From Uranotaenia lowii (lineage: Eukaryota > Arthropoda > Insecta > Diptera > Culicidae), in the NCBI RefSeq assembly GCF_029784155.1, contig NC_073691.1:140050433-140114432 (forward strand): a DNA stretch of 64,000 nt, written 5' to 3'. Shown piece after piece: positions 1-11,048 of the stretch; the stretch's first letter is position 1, and each line of letters starts with the position of its first letter. The notes beneath the pieces are model-generated. The model did not search any database and was not told the origin of the DNA. It saw nothing but the letters and a program-made list of their open reading frames with translations. The translations under genes and the position numbers were made by a program.

Positions 1-674
1 AAAAAATTTATTTTTCGAGGTATTGAACTTTGTTTGAAAAATTTAACAAAACGTAATTCGAAGATTTTTTTATCAATTAAAAATGTTTCTCACATGGAAA
101 AATTATAATAAAAATATTCATTTCAATATGTCAATCGTTAGAGTATGATTTCAACTTCATTATGCCAAATTTTCAAAGTAATAGGAAACATTTAATATTT
201 TAAGAAGATTTTTTCCGAAATGTATGTTATGGGTATAATAGATCCCTAGAGTCCAAAATGATATTTTTTTTCTGAATGGATCGTAATAATTGGTTGTCAT
301 GAAATTACTAATCTTTGTCCAATAACTAATGTTTTACCAGTAATTATCTACAAAAAAGGACTGATAATACAGTATGATTAAAAAAAAAACAGAAAATTGC
401 GCCTTTAAGTATGCAATGATTTTAGAGTAGTAGACAAACTTTTGGAATTCTCATTGTCTGATATTTACAAACTTCGAAATGAGAACATATATGGCAAAAC
501 ATTGCCAACGGACCATTTATCTTCGGATTTTACTAGATTTATGCCTAGGCTTAGGGCACCCTGCTTTAAGGATCAAGTCTACTGTAGCTTAAAAAATACC
601 ACTTTTTTTGTCTCGGGAAATGCTTCTAGTTTATCTACGAGTTCATGTATCGTTCTAACTTTTGGAGCATATAA
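1..674. other. AT-rich non-coding sequence
   Basis: This stretch is AT-rich with no motif-bearing reading frame. A 136-codon frame at 442-852 runs into the nested transposons and shows no recognisable domain, so I do not treat it as a gene. I see nothing else here. Confidence 0.5.
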
Positions 675-937
675 TCTTTTGTTGAATTCAATGATTTGGC
701 AACAGTGGTTTTGGTTTGGAAATCAGATACTATTTATTCATTTCTGTTCGTCAAGTCCTTACAAGGGGCTGTCCATTAATGATGACACGCAAAATTTGGA
801 AAAAAAGTTACCCACTTTTAACAAGCCTTTAATCATTGCATTTCAATCATGACTTCAAGGATTATGTTCATGGTTGTCCATTCCTTACGGAATCCGAAAG
901 AAATGACCGACCTGGAACTTTGGCGACGACTTTTAGC

Positions 938-3901
938 ATGAAAACACGGACACGAATTGGAACTTGGAATGTTTTAACCCTTGCCCAACAAGGCAAACTG
1001 GAACAACTTGCTAGAGAGGCTAGCCGCCTCAAGCTTGAAATTCTGGGACTGAGCGAAGTCCGTTGGCCTAATACTGGAGAACACAAGACACAATCCGGGC
1101 AAGTCCTGCTTTACTCTGGCATACGAGGAGAACATGCTACTCAGGAGCGAGGAGTTGGTTTCCTGTTAAGCCCGCAGGCCTACGCGGCCCTCATTAGATG
1201 GGAACCGATAAACGAAAGAATAATCGTAGCCAGATTTAGAACACGGGTTAGAAACCTTACAATGGTCCAGTGTTATGCGCCAACTGACGTTGCCGACTTG
1301 CAGGAGAAAGAGCAGTTTTACAGTCAACTGAACAGCGTGGTTGAGAGAATTCCGAAGGGTGACATTCAAATCCATTTGGGCGACTTCAACGCAAAGATTG
1401 GCTCCGACAATCCGGACCTTGAGCGCATCATGGGGCGCCATGGCCTAGGACAGATGAGCGAAAACGGAGAGCTGTTCGTAGAATTTTGTGGCAACAACAA
1501 CATGGTGATCGGTGGATCGCTCTTCCCCCATCGACCAGCACATAAGGTCACTTGGGTATCCCGAGATGGCCGAACAGAAAATCAAATTGACCACATCTGC
1601 ATCAGCCGAAAATGGAGAAGGAGCCTTCTTGATGTCCGCAACAAGCGAAGCGCAGACATTGCATCTGACCATCACCTCGTCCTTGGCGAGATACGGCTGA
1701 GAGTTGCACGTGTCCAACGGCGCGAGGAGAAAGTCGGGTGTCGATACGACGTCCGCCGGTTGGAGAATCCAGAGGTGAAAAGGGCATACGTTGAACAGCT
1801 AGAATCCCGAGCCTCGGAGCTGCCGACAGACGGAACAGTCGAAGAACAGTGGTGTGGAATCAAGAATGCCTTTATCACGACGAGCCATGGTACTCTCGGT
1901 AAAGTTTGTGGAAGAAGGAGTGAATGGATGTCGGATGAAACTTGGAGGATGGTCGATGATCGGAGAAAGGCGAAAGTCGGAATTGAGCAGGCATGTACCG
2001 GGTCAGCCAAAGCAGCCGCCCGCTTACGATATGCGGAGCTGGAAAAGGCAGTTAAACGAGCTTGTAGACGAGACAAGAGAGCCTGGACAAATTCCCTAGC
2101 CGAAGAGGGAGAAAGAGCCGCCGCCAATGGAGATATCCGATTACTTTATGACATTTCTCGCCGCCTCAGTGGTGCTAGGACTAATGCAAGAATGCCGCTA
2201 AAAGACCGAGCAGGTCAGTTATTGACCGATCGAACAGATCAGCTCAAACGATGGACTGAGCACTTCGAACAACTCTTACGAGTCACGAATAGCGATGGCC
2301 AACAGAATCTGCAGCTCGAAGCGCCAACAGTAAGTCGCATAAATGGCGTCAACTCGGAAGCGCCTTCGCTGGTTGAAATAGAAGCGGCAATCAAAAACAT
2401 GAAATCCAACAAAGCACCTGGGATCGATTGCATCCCTGCTGAAATGCTTAAAGCCGACCCTGCCCTATCAGCACAAATGTTGCACCGTCTTTTCGCTGAC
2501 ATCTGGGATACTGCAACATTCCCGGCCGACTGGATGCAGGGTATCCTCGTAAAGGTCCCGAAGAAAGGAGACCTGACAGAGTGCGGTAACTAGCGAGGCA
2601 TAACGTTGATCTGTACAACCCTCAAAGTACTCTGCAAAGTGATTCTGAACAGGATCCAGGAGAAAATAGACGCTACACTCCGACGGCAACAAGCTGGATT
2701 CCGATCTCGACGATCATGTGTGGACCACATCACAACGCTACGAATCATACTGGAACAAATCAACGAATTCCAGGACTCTCTTCTGCTGGTGTTCGTTGAT
2801 TTCGAAAAAGCATTCGACCGACTTAACCATGAAAACACCTGGGCGGCTCTAAGGCGACGAGGGGTCCCAAAGAAACTAGTCCATCTTATCGAAGCACAGT
2901 ATGAGGCATTTTCGTGCAAGGTCTTGCACGACGGTGTCTTGTCCGAACCAATCCCGGTAACTGCTGGAGTGAGACAAGGATGTATTCTATCACCGCTACT
3001 TTTTCTAATCGTAATGGATGAGATTCTGATTGGATCGATTGACTGTGCACCGAACCGAGGATTGCCGTGGAATCCCTCAACAATAGAGCAACTGAACGAC
3101 CTTGACCTGGCTGACGATATTGTTTTGCTCGCCCAAACACAACCAGATATGCAGAGCAAACTCGACGACCTCACCGAAAGTTCCAAGGCAGCAGGTCTCA
3201 AAGTCAATGTCGGAAAGACCAAGTCGATGGAGATCAACACAGGAAATCCCTCCAGTTTCATGGTAGCTGGGCAACAAGTTGAGAAAGTGGAGTGCTTCCA
3301 GTATCTTGGTAGCCAGATTACGCCTGATGGTGGTACCAGAAAAGACATCGAAACACGGATCAGAAAGGCCCGATTTGCGTTTGCGAGTCTCCGAAACATC
3401 TGGCGGTCACGCCAGATCTCTCTACGAACAAAAATCCGAATCTTCAACTCAAACGTCAAATCCGTATTGCTGTACGGGTGCGAAACTTGGTGCACATATG
3501 CGGTAACGACGCGAAAACTGCAAGTATTTGTAAATCGCTGCCTGCGGAATATCATCCGCGCTTGGTGGCCTGGCAACTGGATCTCGAATGAGGAACTACA
3601 TCGCCGGTGTCATCAAAAGGCGCTAGAAATCGAGATTCGGGAACGTAAGTGGAGATGGATTGGGCACACGCTGCGAAGAGATGAAAACGAGATTTGCAGA
3701 GAGGCGCTAGATTGGAATCCAGAAGGTCATCGAAGAAGAGGCAGACCCAGAAATTCGTGGCGGCGAAGTCTAGCCGCTGAAATCCGAACTGTCGACGAGA
3801 ATCTTGACTGGGACCAGGTGAAGACGCTGGCTCCGGATCGTCAACAGTGGAGGTCTTTTACCACGGCCCTATGCACCGGAGGATCGGCGCGGGATCATTA
3901 A
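938..3901 (+). pseudogene. RTE endonuclease-reverse transcriptase, one in-frame stop
   Basis: This frame would encode the single retrotransposition protein that nicks target DNA and copies the element RNA. The upstream open frame begins at 836, outside the target-site duplication, so the first in-element methionine at 938 (MKTRTRIGTWNV) is the sensible start. An apurinic-type endonuclease domain comes first, with TWNV, GDFNAKIG and the SDHH motif. The reverse transcriptase follows, with KAPGIDCIPAEML, VDFEKAFDRL, GVRQGCILSPLLF and LADDIVLL, then a C-terminal region ending at 3901. An amber codon at 2591-2593, in a motif that normally reads N-W-R-G-I-T, splits the frame into 552 and about 435 codons. 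Both halves are in the same frame and otherwise intact, so decay is recent. Confidence 0.88.
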
Positions 3902-3913
3902 GTAAGTAAGTAA
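3897..3913 (+). repeat. TAAG repeat tail of the RTE element
   Basis: Four TAAG units follow the last coding residues, and the frame's stop codon TAA at 3899-3901 is part of the repeat. The element therefore has essentially no 3' untranslated region. The fragment at 28563-29145 ends the same way. Confidence 0.8.
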
Positions 3914-4255
3914 GTTGTCCATTCCTCCCTGAGCGGCTTGAAAAGTTCCACTCAGTGAACTTTTCGTTCTGAAACACTTACCCTGCTCTGTTAAGACGCC
4001 AGGCGCACACCCAATCTAGGAGCAGAGAAGGCTTCGCCAGGGTGAGAGCAAGAGAAAAAAATCATCACATTAAGTGTAGGGGAGCAGCGCTAAAGCAACT
4101 CAGTAGGTTTGGTTCGTTCCCAACAAGAAAAGGAAGAAGAAGAAGAAGCAATATCGTTTTGTGCTGTTTGTTTGCCTACTGTGGTAGGAAGAGAAGGAAA
4201 AAAATGCACTTCAGTTGTGTGTTTCGGGATTTCTCCTTCTCACACAGTAGCGTTG

Positions 4256-4693
4256 CTATTGGGGCACCGGTTTTGCTCGGCACTCGGCTTCGGTTGTAAT
4301 CGGAAACGAGTGTAGAGCATTTCGGAAGGAAGTGTGGTGCTCTACAAATCGTAGAAGATAACGGTGCGATTTACACAGCGCATTGTCTGATTTGAGAAGT
4401 GCGGACCAACCATGATTATGTTGATGATTTTCCATATCAATAGCCGGGAAAGTCGAGGCAGTAGCTGCAGTATCAGCGACGATGTTGAAACCATCCAAAT
4501 CTAGTTCCTCTTCTTCAATCCATTCGCAATCCAAATGTTCTCCACTGGTTAGAATAGCCAAGCAATCCTGTTCACGTTTTGCCACAATTTTAGTGGAACA
4601 GACTTTCCTGAGTGTTGCAGTGAAAGTGTTCTTGTGAACTTTCTTATGCTCGTAAAATTTACCAAAAGTGATTACGTGAGTATAATTATTCAT
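4256..4693 (-). CDS. Unrecognised 145-codon frame inside the TIR element
   Basis: An open frame of 145 codons starts MNNYTHVITFGKFYEH and has an acidic stretch, EWIEEEELDLD, near its middle. I do not recognise the family. It lies wholly inside the Harbinger-like element on the minus strand, so it could be captured sequence, a relic of an accessory protein, or chance. No splice sites, promoter or homologous copy in the window supports it. I list it because it is the only sizeable frame in that element that is not explained by another repeat. Confidence 0.2.
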   Translation of the reverse strand: MNNYTHVITFGKFYEHKKVHKNTFTATLRKVCSTKIVAKREQDCLAILTSGEHLDCEWIEEEELDLDGFNIVADTAATASTFPAIDMENHQHNHGWSALLKSDNALCKSHRYLLRFVEHHTSFRNALHSFPITTEAECRAKPVPQ

Positions 4694-5085
4694 TAAATGA
4701 ATGGTGCAAGTATAGTTTTATTGAGTTTATGATAAAATTATTTGTTATTGTTTTGCTGATTTTTTGTAATGATAAGTGATGTCACGCTCAAGCAGACCCC
4801 CCCTCCCCCCATTTCACAAATTGTCACAAAAATCGAAACCCTCCCTCCCCCCCTAACGCGTGACATCATTTATGGACGGCCCCCAAGCTAACTTAGACCT
4901 ATAGCGATAACAATCTTGTCGCTTAACCTAGGTGATTCCCAACTCGGAATCATTCCTTAAATACTATCATATTCTGGGCTAACCACCCAGAATAAACTGC
5001 CATCACTGCAGGGTAACTCATAACCACTAGCTGTGTTGGCTGAGTTTAGCGTGCATGATGACAACATTTATATTGTTGTCATCAT

Positions 5086-5555
5086 CTGGGGGAGGAAGAC
5101 TGAATAAAAAAAGAAAAAAAATCTTTCAAACGTCAAATTTCTCTCATCAATCTACCGACCAGTGCAAAGGTTCAAAATTTTACTTTCTTATTTAGTGATT
5201 TTGAATAAAACTTGTTTGATGCTGAAATGCACTTGTTTTGCATAAAACAATGATTCAATTAGGTTTTATTTTACTCTGGCAAATTCTTGCATGATCAGGC
5301 GTATTAAGTCATTCAAATTTCGTTAAAGTTTTGAAGCTGATAAATAAAAATGGTTTGAATAATGGTTGTTCTAAAAAAGCTAAATCAAAATTTAGCACCT
5401 AAACAACTGAGTTGCATGACTCGCTACACGAAACTGATAATCTAAAGCTAAAATTTGAACGATTACAAATCTTTTCAACAGTTACTGGCATTTTGCCGAA
5501 CAGTAAAAAAACGATACAGAAAACGATACAGCAAATTTCAGTCTTCCTCCCCCAG
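5086..5555. mobile_element. MITE with 19-bp perfect TIRs and 8-bp TSD
   Basis: The left terminus CTGGGGGAGGAAGACTGAA at 5086-5104 is repeated exactly as its reverse complement at 5537-5555. GTCATCAT flanks both ends (5078-5085 and 5556-5563). An 8-bp duplication fits hAT or similar superfamilies. The 470-bp element is AT-rich and non-coding and sits inside the Copia LTR at 680-5703, so it is younger than that LTR. Confidence 0.88.
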
Positions 5556-5708
5556 GTCATCATCATTGATTATCATTAACTGTCAACTGATATTGTTCTC
5601 AATATGCGAATTGACGAAAGAGAATGAAACCAAAACAATCGGTTCTGGTTTTATTCGACTGTGGCCGCGAAACATCGAGTCCGGAAAACCGTAAGTATCA
5701 ACATCTTT

Positions 5709-7570
5709 AAATTACACGTTGTTAGAAAATGCAAAAGACGGTGAGATGCAAAATTTTCCGAAAAAGATTGTGAAAATAAGAAAAGGGGATCAAGTATTCC
5801 CATTCTCCCCTACTGTTTTTAAAATAACCAAAAACATGCTAACAAATCACACTTTTCTATTATGGTCGGGTAAAATGGACAGTGCTCAGAAAAGGTAGAT
5901 ATTGCCGAAAAAACTGTACCTAGTTGCTTACACACTGCAGAATAAATTTGACAAATTCGAGTAGCTTTTGATTTTCGAAACACCAGAAATACACGATATA
6001 AACGCACTATGGGACAGCCCCATACAATGAGGCGGCAAAAAGTATAATTTTACTATTTATGAACTTTTTTGAAGATGAAATGAGTTGTTTACATTCGAAA
6101 CCCAATATAAACTATTTTTGGCTTTGGTTTTACATGTGTGCCCAGAAAGGACAATAAAATTGGAACATTAACTCGTAAAAATGCATAGTGTAGTTTTGAA
6201 ACAATAATTGTTTAAATAAACTTATTTCGGAAACGAGTGCATAATTTTAAGTTCTGTGTTCACAAAAAATATGTGAAAGATTAAAGCAAAACCACTCAGG
6301 GTGGTTTTGTTCAAGATAATTCAGTTTTGTATGAAGAATTAATGAGTACACGCAAAAAAATGCAGTATTAAAATTTTATAATTTTTGGGAAATAAGTAGT
6401 TTTTAAAAAATCTCAGTTATTTCTACAGATATCAAAATTCTATCATAGCTTTTGGTCACAATCAATCACAATCATCTTCCTGCACGTTATGAACAATGTT
6501 TGCTTAATGATGTTTAACGTAAAACATACTATTTTTCAAAAATGATTAAAAGTTACCCATTTTTTGTTTTTGTTATAACTTTGAATGATGCAAATAAATG
6601 CAACTTTTTTTTCTTGCATTCGAATTATTAGACTCTTAGCTATGTTTAAAAGTCAAAAAAAAGTTTTGGGAAACGTAAGGCTTTTTTCTTAGAGACCAAA
6701 ATGTTTATACCTTTTGAGTAAATCATAAAATTACTCATTTTTTACACTTTTTGTTAACCGTGTAAAAATGAAAAATAATTCTTAAAAAAGCTTACTAAAT
6801 AAGCTTTCTAACGATGTGTTGCAAACTGGTGTAGCGTTCCATTTAAAGGAGAAAAAATGATTTGAATATTATTGGATCATAAGTATATTTTTCAAAATTA
6901 TGTAAGTGATGTCAGTGAAACGATAAGTGCTTATGATAATGATCTGATAAATTGAGGATATCTTAGTTAAATATAAAGCTACAATCAGTGGCTGTTCAAA
7001 CAACAGCAAAATTTTAAAAACGAAAAAAAAAATGTAAACTAAAAAACCGACTAGAGTAATTATCGAATAATCGAGTTATTGGTTGCATAAAGGTTTGCTT
7101 TTCCTACAGAAAAATCAGTGATGAGAAGTAGTACTATGAGATGATGGTTTCAAAATGCTATTGAAATATATTTGTTTTCAACACTGTTTTGATTCTTAAA
7201 GAAAAACTACAATTTGTTTTTTTGGTGACGGCGGTGGGATCTAAGGATTCTACCGGCTGCGCCGCCGCCGATTGATTCAACCGAACCCCTTTTTGAATAT
7301 TAGTGAGGTTCGCCACATGATAAATCTAGTAGGGTGGTTCACATGCCAAATCGCACGTTCAGCCATATTGAAAAAAGTTTTGACAGCTGGCTGAAGTGTT
7401 TACGAAAAAAGGAGTCCAGGGATGCCAAGTGTTTGAGATACAAAATCAAAGAAAAAAAGTCTATGTGCATGTCTTAGACCGAAGATCAAAAGATTTAAAA
7501 TCAAATTGGGTTTAAGTTTAATTCCTTAATTACAATACACTCCGCATTTTTTGGATGCTCCGAAATAGCT
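5709..7570. other. AT-rich non-coding stretch
   Basis: About 1.9 kb of AT-rich DNA with many homopolymer runs. All frames are short and have no recognisable motif. I see no repeat boundaries here. Confidence 0.5.
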
Positions 7571-7639
7571 GTGATTAACCGTGATAATAGGAAGGATCTT
7601 TTAAGGGTGCACCAAACAACCATAATCCTGAACCGGATG

Positions 7640-7990
7640 TTGCTTGTCCGATCGATGGCATAAAGATGGTTATCACCATCGAAGCGGCAGTCGAGGCTAC
7701 ATCATGCACCAAGACACTGCCACCGGTTCTTTCGTTCAAAAGGGCCAAAAACTCCTTCTGGTTTTCCCAAATGATACCCATCAGATCCGGATTACTCGAT
7801 TGGATCTTCTGGAGCAGCGATGGCAACAGACGGTGGTCATCCTGAAGCAGCTATTTCATCTCGATGAAGATCAGATGGTCCTGCAGGAAGGCTTGCCGTT
7901 TCTCGGACGATGTAATGTCATACCTCGCCATGTTACCATCCGATTGGATGACTTTCTGCTGCTTCCAGACAGTTCTTGAAAGAAAATAGT
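7640..7990 (-). pseudogene. Decayed RAD23-like XPC-binding domain fragment
   Basis: On the minus strand the frame around 7900-7730 reads like the XPC-binding (STI1-type) domain of RAD23 nucleotide-excision-repair proteins. It contains an LLPSLLQKIQSSNPDL segment followed by ENQKEFLALLNE, the expected order and spacing. An in-frame stop lies about 12 residues before that segment. No ubiquitin-like or UBA domain is seen nearby. The sequence that follows the domain does not look like the usual glycine-rich linker and second UBA. I take it as a gene-fragment pseudogene. A distant STI1-domain protein is the main alternative. Confidence 0.45.
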
Positions 7991-8411
7991 GTTGAATAAG
8001 CATAAATCTGTTTTAAGTAATGGATAATTAATGTTACTCACTGCTACCGACAAAACTGGCACCGTCGTCTATTGGTTTAACGTCTTCCAGCTTTGCTTAC
8101 CAGCCCGGAACTCAGCCGGAAGATTTTTTTCGCTTCTATGGAATATATTTGCAAAAATCATGGCGAAATCTTTATCTGAGCAATATATGGATGATTGGAA
8201 AAACTACGTGTTTTACAAATATCAGAGAACCTGGCATCCCAGCCAGCCAGCAGCCCAGCCAACAGCCAGCTGTCAAATTTCGGCTGCGTTTCGCTCCCAC
8301 CGCCGCATCCAACCCTCGCCTACTTTTTGCCAAAGTGAGATCACCATATCTAGATTCATCATGGTTCACCCTAGTTGTGACGTTTTTGACATTTCCACCA
8401 ATACTGCAAAC

Positions 8412-8751
8412 CAAGGTTGCCGAAAAAAACCTGTGTTTTGGAAAAAAGACTTTCTGTGATTTCACCCAGAAATTCTGTGATGGATTTCTGTGATGCTATT
8501 TCCTTTAATTTCATTGAAAATTCATGATAAACTGGATCTCTTATTCATTTAAGCTGGGTAAAATTAATTAAAATTACCATTCTTCTCATACTTTTTAAAT
8601 TCAAAGTAAAAATCTCAATTTTATTTTGTTAAAAAAATTATGATAGTGGAAATCCAAATTCAAAAATTTCAAAATTCTGTGAAATTTGTGAATTTTTCAA
8701 ATTTTTGTGTACTATGAAATTACAGATTTTTTTGTGATTTCGGCAACCTTG
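8412..8751. mobile_element. hAT-like MITE
   Basis: The ends are inverted copies: CAAGGTTGCCGAAA at 8412-8425 and TTTCGGCAACCTTG at 8738-8751. The flanks are CTGCAAAC (8404-8411) and CTGCAAAA (8752-8759), an 8-bp duplication with one mismatch. A CAAGG terminus and an 8-bp target site are typical of hAT elements. The 340-bp interior is AT-rich and rich in CTGTGA-type repeats, with no coding potential. Confidence 0.8.
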
Positions 8752-8759
8752 CTGCAAAA

Positions 8760-9545
8760 ACCAAATTGTCAGTGAAATCACTTCCCTTTATAGTGCTTCA
8801 TTCGAATTGCATTATATCAATTAGCTGATGAGAAAATATTGTATATTTCTGCGCTAATATCAAAGTAAATGCTTACGCCAGAAAACAATTCATTATCATA
8901 ATTAACCGCATCTTTGGTCTTTTTTATTAAATTTACCTGATCATATCGTACGAAAGTCACAGTGAATTATGACACTCCATAGCAATCATTTTTCAACACC
9001 TTCTGGGAGTTTGAGTTTTGCGGCATCCATCCATCCATACATATTTGTATGCAAACACGTTGGTAGACCGCTCCATACGCGAAGGCCCTCCGGCATTTTT
9101 CGGCATTGTCGAGCGTCACAAACCAGATCGGTGCTAATTACCTGCATACCTATGGAGAGGCGACTACAACCGCCAGATGGGATTTACGCATATTCACAAA
9201 CACTAACTTACTCGTACAAACGCACACCAACAAAACGTGCCAAATCTTCACGTGGACACGGAAATAATGGTTTATTCATGCCGATGATTCGGAGCGCCGC
9301 CACGAGTATGTTCAATAATGTTATGATTATCACCTTTACGGCAGCTGTTCGCAGCCTTCCTATGTATATTACTAACTAAATTCGTACCAATCCAATGGAT
9401 GATTATGCATAGTGGGTAAGTGGGCATTTATCTTTATCAAAATAATAACAAAGGAAGTACCAAACAAAGCTCTTAAAAGGAAACTCAGTTCTGTTTATTC
9501 CGATTAAGGTTTTTTGTTTCGAATATAGTCGTTTTAACAACTTTG
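8760..9545. other. Non-coding sequence, nothing recognised
   Basis: A 136-codon frame at 8969-9379 has no domain, and its composition looks random. I see no inverted or tandem repeats. Confidence 0.4.
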
Positions 9546-9549
9546 TGTG

Positions 9550-9685
9550 AAGGGTGGTTTTACATCAACGATGCAGTTGGTGAACAGTTTGACAAAACAT
9601 TACTCGGTGCTCTTGGGCTCGAACTAAGGACATTGGTTTTGGAGACAACTGCTTTGACAACAGAGCTATATCACAAGGCCTCTGA
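9550..9685 (-). repeat. tRNA-derived SINE-like fragment
   Basis: On the minus strand from about 9683 the sequence starts GAGGCCTTGTGATATAGC. It contains an A-box-like TAGCTCTGTTGTC and, about 40 bases further, a B-box-like AGTTCGAGCCC. This spacing is that of a polymerase III promoter from a tRNA. The anticodon arm does not fold convincingly, so it is a SINE or decayed tRNA-like copy rather than a functional tRNA gene. Confidence 0.45.
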
Positions 9686-9689
9686 AAAT

Positions 9690-10337
9690 ATTTTTTTTTG
9701 TATTTTTTGCTATTCTTATCAGTTTAAAACTCTGTGAGAATTCTCATTTTGAAAAAATTTAATAGACTTAAATGATAGATTCTCTTACAAAATTTTATTT
9801 TGTTATTCCTCTTTTATCGTTTCGCTTCTTTTTAGGACCACCCTTATAAAAATTATGTTCTTATTCTTAGTCTTGAAGTTTTTCTGAGTAACATCGCATT
9901 ACAACATTATTGATTGCCCGATTTTTTTACAGATTTTTCGTATTTATTTAAGCAATGCACATATGTAGTAAAAATCGTTGAATTCAGTACGTAGGATTTT
10001 ATATTGCATTTTTTTAAATCTAGAATGGCGTCATACTATAACAGATTTTTGGTGTGTAAATCTGATCATTTTTGTGGTTTCAAAATGATCTAATAAATCA
10101 TCCAAATTCATATCAATCAAAAAAATTTTGCTATATCACTTTAGGAAAAACAGTTATCTTTGTTGAAACACATTTTGAAGACACTTTGATTTGAAGGGTT
10201 AGTTTCTGAGAACCATAAAAACTAATAACCAAAATTATAAACCAAAAATTTTCAAGCAGACATATGGTCGGCTTCCAAATGGTGTAATTTATGAAAATTG
10301 ATACAGTAGCATTGATTTGCTGAATGACTCTATTAAC
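9690..10337. other. AT-rich non-coding sequence
   Basis: Only short frames without motifs. Nothing recognised before the solo LTR. Confidence 0.45.
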
Positions 10338-10342
10338 CATAT

Positions 10343-10753
10343 TGTTGATACTTAAGGTTTCGGCGGATCCACATTGCTGCCGATTGCAGCAGAAACAAAA
10401 CATTGTTTGTTTTGGTTCCTCTTGCTATGTCCAATTCGCAATCGAGAACAATAGATCAATGATTGCTGATGACAGGTGATGATGATAAACGCGGTATAAA
10501 TATTTGCATCATCACACGGTTAAGCGAGACTACTAAAATTGGGTTCGTGGAGACACAACAGTGTTGCCAGATATTCTGGGTAAGAATATCAAAGGACTCA
10601 TTGAGAAATGATTACTTTCCCGGTTAGGGAATATAAGAAGTGGAAAGTGACAATAAGCTATCGCTAATTAATATAGTTGTATTCTACTGACCTCACAGAC
10701 GAAACATGAATAAAGATTACTCTATTCCACCACTGCAACCTGCGTTTTCAACA
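10343..10753 (+). mobile_element. Copia solo LTR with exact 5-bp TSD
   Basis: The 411-bp sequence starts TGTTGATACTTAAGG and ends GCGTTTTCAACA. It is the reverse-oriented counterpart of the LTRs at 60332-60753 and 62880-63313. CATAT precedes it (10338-10342) and follows it (10754-10758). No internal region remains. It keeps the shared block around the element's CCCAGAATATCTGGC-type palindrome near 10567-10583. Confidence 0.88.
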
Positions 10754-11048
10754 CATATTATTTCAATATTCATATAATTCTCATTTAAAGAACTGGGTTA
10801 CGATCTACTGCCCTATCAGCGGGTGTTCCACACGGTTCCATACTCGGACCTGTGCTTTTAAATGCCATGTATAATGATGTGTTAACGCTGAAACTTCAAG
10901 CAGACGTGCAGATAGTCGGATTTGCTGACGATATCGTGCTCATGATCACCGCCGAATCAATCGAGGAGATAGACCTTGCAACGGTGTCCGTAGAAAGGGT
11001 TGACATCTGGATGGAAGGAGTAAAGCTTCAGATAGCTCACCATAAAAC

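Larger units (their letters stand above)
886..3913 (+). mobile_element. RTE-clade non-LTR retrotransposon, nearly full length
   Basis: A 13-bp direct repeat GTTGTCCATTCCT lies at 873-885 and at 3914-3926, which fixes the insertion boundaries. Between them is a short 5' leader of about 50 bp, one long endonuclease-reverse transcriptase frame, and a 3' end made of TAAG repeats. This compact layout and the repeat tail fit the RTE clade. The element landed inside the TIR element at 766-4884. Related fragments are present at 28563-29145, 37355-37502 and 37590-38070. Confidence 0.85.
766..4884. mobile_element. Harbinger-like TIR element interrupted by an RTE insertion
   Basis: The left end at about 766 (GGGCTGTCCATTAATGATGA) and the right end, read as its complement up to 4884 (GGGGGCCGTCCATAAATGAT), form terminal inverted repeats of about 26 bp with roughly three mismatches. 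AAG flanks both sides (763-765 and 4885-4887). A 3-bp duplication and GG-rich termini resemble PIF/Harbinger elements, although AAG is not the usual TAA. Without the RTE insertion the element is about 1.08 kb. Cytosine runs near the right end (about 4795-4853) match the style of the element at 32282-33099. No transposase is recognised, so it is probably non-autonomous. Confidence 0.65.
680..5703 (-). mobile_element. Copia solo LTR, split by three nested insertions
   Basis: Three separated pieces (about 680-765, 4888-5085, 5564-5703) together make a 424-bp sequence collinear with the LTRs at 60332-60753 and 62880-63313. On the plus strand it begins TGTTGAA and ends AAGTATCAACA. It is flanked by TCTTT at 675-679 and again at 5704-5708, a 5-bp duplication typical of LTR elements. 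No internal coding region is left, so it is a solo LTR formed by LTR-LTR recombination. It is clearly diverged from the other copies. The length match after removing the insertions, plus the matching flanks, makes the reconstruction strong although individual blocks are only moderately similar. Confidence 0.75.

Noticed and set aside
442..852. 136-codon frame
   Set aside because: It crosses the boundaries of the Copia LTR and the TIR element and has no domain.
9543..9737. 64-codon frame
   Set aside because: It runs antisense through a tRNA-derived repeat.
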